Below, piece by piece: positions 62,341-64,000 of a stretch of 64,000 bases of DNA. Below the pieces are notes generated by a model. It was not told the origin of the DNA, ran no database searches, and was given only the letters and a program-made list of their open reading frames with translations. Within the stretch, counting starts at the first letter, position 1, and each line of letters begins with the position of its first letter. Position numbers and translations under genes: made by a program. The stretch is from Fontibacter flavus (lineage in GTDB: Bacteria; Bacteroidota; Bacteroidia; Cytophagales; Cyclobacteriaceae), in the NCBI RefSeq assembly GCF_042432905.1, contig NZ_JBHLWI010000083.1, positions 62,001-126,000 on the forward strand, given 5' to 3'.

Positions 62341-62397
62341 GAACAACAACTACACCTAATTCTGTCATACCTGCATTCTGCAGAAAGGCTTATGTCA

Positions 62398-63330
62398 TTA
62401 GGCCCGAAAAATATTCCTTAACCATCTAAACCTTCCTTTTCTTTCTTCAACCTCTGCATATCGGACACCAATTAAATATTTGGGCAAAAATGGTGGGAAT
62501 ATGGTAAAATGGCTTGGTGACAAGGAAAACCTAAGAATATCTTTACCCCCTGACTTTTCCTGATACAACGCCAACTTTTTTTGAGGAATATCATTGATAT
62601 CAGCTGTAAAAGCTATGATTAGGTACCCGGGAGCAGCCAGCATGTTTTCACCTGAGACATCAATAGAATTAAAACCATCTTTGAGCTCATCTAATAAAAT
62701 CGTTTTTGAAGTGAGTTCATTTAATTCACTTAAGGACATGTTTTTAGAAAATTCCGGCTTATCATCTGTATTGAATACCCTCATATAAAGTTTATCAGGA
62801 TAGCCTTCTCCCTTGAAAAAATGAAAGCTAACGTCATTTAGTTTGATCTTTTTTTTCAACCTGAATGCATTGCCATGAAATTCACCGCTGCTTTCCAAAT
62901 TCATCATCATGGGCATAAAGCCTTCATTTTTATCAACAGATCCATACAGTTTCAATCCATCCGAACGCTCATGCCAATTGATTTCGCGTTCATTGAGTGG
63001 TACTACTTCAACTTCACTTAATTCAAAAATCCGTTCCTCTAATTTTATCAATTGTGTCCCCCTTGTACTTTGGAGGTAAATATTTTGATGATGATAAGCA
63101 GAAGCGCTCACATGAACATAAAGAGAATCTATATCTTCAATCAATTGAATCTTAAAATTACCATCCTCATCAGAAATAGCACCAAGATTTTGATAATCAA
63201 TGGACCTAACGGTAGCAAATGAAACCCCCTTTCCGGTTTGCCTATCTAGTATTTGACCATAAATAGTTTGTTGAGCTACTCCCGGCAGCATGCCTAAAAG
63301 CAACATAAAGAAAAATAATACCCATCTCAT
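62398..63330 (-). CDS. Exported protein with carboxypeptidase-regulatory-like N-terminal domain
   Basis: A 310-residue protein. Signal peptide ends near VAQ (residue 20). The next 80 residues are a carboxypeptidase-regulatory-like Ig fold (QTIYGQILDRQTGKGVSFA, GAISDEDGNFKIQL). The C-terminal part (about 120-310) is beta-rich and without recognised family, ending basic (RFRWLRNIFRA). Unlike SusC or TonB receptors carrying the same N-terminal fold, there is no plug or barrel. It follows the probable propeller gene on the same strand, with 51 bp between. Confidence 0.75.
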   Translation of the reverse strand: MRWVLFFFMLLLGMLPGVAQQTIYGQILDRQTGKGVSFATVRSIDYQNLGAISDEDGNFKIQLIEDIDSLYVHVSASAYHHQNIYLQSTRGTQLIKLEERIFELSEVEVVPLNEREINWHERSDGLKLYGSVDKNEGFMPMMMNLESSGEFHGNAFRLKKKIKLNDVSFHFFKGEGYPDKLYMRVFNTDDKPEFSKNMSLSELNELTSKTILLDELKDGFNSIDVSGENMLAAPGYLIIAFTADINDIPQKKLALYQEKSGGKDILRFSLSPSHFTIFPPFLPKYLIGVRYAEVEERKGRFRWLRNIFRA

Positions 63331-63381
63331 ATTTTCTTCAAGTTTTCGATGACTTTTCTAAAATGATCAATTTGAAAGAAT

Positions 63382-64000
63382 TCATTTCAAATAGAATTTA
63401 AATAAAAACAACTTTTCTTTTAAATCAGGAAACTCAACATCACTGGCATTTTTTCCGAAGGGTTTCGAAACCAACTCATAATCATCTTTGGACAAATACC
63501 CCACACTATAATAAAATTCGTCCCCTGAGCCATAAGGCACAGGTACATTTACCTCACTGAACATTTCATTCCATGAAACCGAAACATTGTCTCTAAAATC
63601 TGATCTATTGACCCTTGCTATGCCATGATTTTCTAATCCACGGTGGTAAAGGAAAAAATAATGGTCACCATACTCCATTCCGTTAAAAGTACAGCACTTT
63701 TTTTCAGACTCTTGGATAAAGGAATTTACCTCATAAATATCAGTTGTACTGAGCATCTTTGATGGAATCCCTTCCTCGCTGAAAAAAACCTGAAACAAAG
63801 GCATAAATTCACCAGTATTATCCTCATATCTTACCAGCTTCTCTTCCAAGGAGAGGTGAAAAAACCGAGAATGACTGTTGAAAAACCTAGGTTCCATAGA
63901 GAATGGAATGACAGGGAATTTTGTGTGCAATATCGGTTCTAGTTTACCTTCTGTTTGCTTGAAGGCTAACACATAACCATCTGGTTCTTTGATTAGATCA
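63382..64000 (-). CDS. Probable 6-bladed beta-propeller-like protein, 3' part only (runs off the right edge)
   Basis: The frame is open to base 64000, so only the last 205 residues or so are seen. The segment is beta-rich with aromatic pairs (HYFFLYHRG, EFYYSVGYLSKDDYE) and ends in FLFKFYLK. The pattern resembles uncharacterised 6-bladed propeller proteins of Bacteroidota, but no single motif is decisive. The start and any signal peptide lie beyond the window. Confidence 0.5.
   Translation of the reverse strand, partial: DLIKEPDGYVLAFKQTEGKLEPILHTKFPVIPFSMEPRFFNSHSRFFHLSLEEKLVRYEDNTGEFMPLFQVFFSEEGIPSKMLSTTDIYEVNSFIQESEKKCCTFNGMEYGDHYFFLYHRGLENHGIARVNRSDFRDNVSVSWNEMFSEVNVPVPYGSGDEFYYSVGYLSKDDYELVSKPFGKNASDVEFPDLKEKLFLFKFYLK

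Overview
The window looks like chromosomal DNA of an AT-rich Gram-negative member of the Bacteroidota. It is most likely from the Cytophagales (Cyclobacteriaceae-like), judged from gene content only. The evidence is a SusC/SusD pair, two further TonB-linked outer-membrane receptors with carboxypeptidase-like N-terminal domains, FG-GAP/VCBS lipoproteins, a LytS/LytTR pair, promoter-like TAnnTTTG boxes, and starts that mostly lack a Shine-Dalgarno sequence. No rRNA, tRNA, CRISPR array or phage module was seen. Both edges cut genes: a beta-CASP nuclease on the left and a probable beta-propeller protein on the right.

Layout. 0-10 kb holds housekeeping and catabolic genes: beta-CASP nuclease, FAD/Fe-S 2-hydroxyacid dehydrogenase, YdcF, CBS protein, an FG-GAP lipoprotein with a haem-binding-type motif, CutC, glycosylasparaginase, and a divergent creatininase-family amidohydrolase. 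10-21 kb is a nutrient-uptake locus on the minus strand: SusC, SusD, then a giant VCBS/ASPIC lipoprotein, with two palindromic operator-like sites upstream of susC. A TPR lipoprotein follows. 21-27 kb is core: PspC, glycosyltransferase, YbaB, HisRS, a 47-residue basic protein, phosphodiesterase, rhodanese and pyruvate dehydrogenase E1 beta. 27-32 kb pairs an outer-membrane beta-barrel gene with a divergent LytS/LytTR two-component system; the shared intergenic region carries two divergent 21-bp-spaced repeat pairs. 32-41 kb holds a guanine-deaminase-type enzyme, an SQR-like flavoprotein, a TonB receptor, DsrE, a ZIP metal transporter, an SLC13 permease and a LOG-family protein. 42-45 kb is an AraC regulator divergent from aldehyde dehydrogenase plus DUF779, with a 21-bp-spaced direct repeat before the dehydrogenase.

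45-56 kb holds an intact M19 dipeptidase, a VIT-type transporter, DUF4407, an SGNH hydrolase, a thiamine-binding-type protein, a second M19-like gene broken by one in-frame stop, a fatty-acid desaturase, and an outer-membrane pair ending in an OmpA-family protein. 56.8-60.9 kb is the most unusual part: a PadR regulator, a DUF433 gene bracketed by inverted hairpin repeats, and five consecutive paralogous membrane proteins. All five share an N-terminal E-h-x-D-H motif and are translationally coupled or nearly so. 60.9-62.4 kb is a repeat field around a Y1 (IS200/IS605-type) transposase. It consists of three composite units built from mirrored hairpins, the last two a near-identical tandem copy exactly 300 bp apart. 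The window ends with two minus-strand genes of an exported or propeller type.
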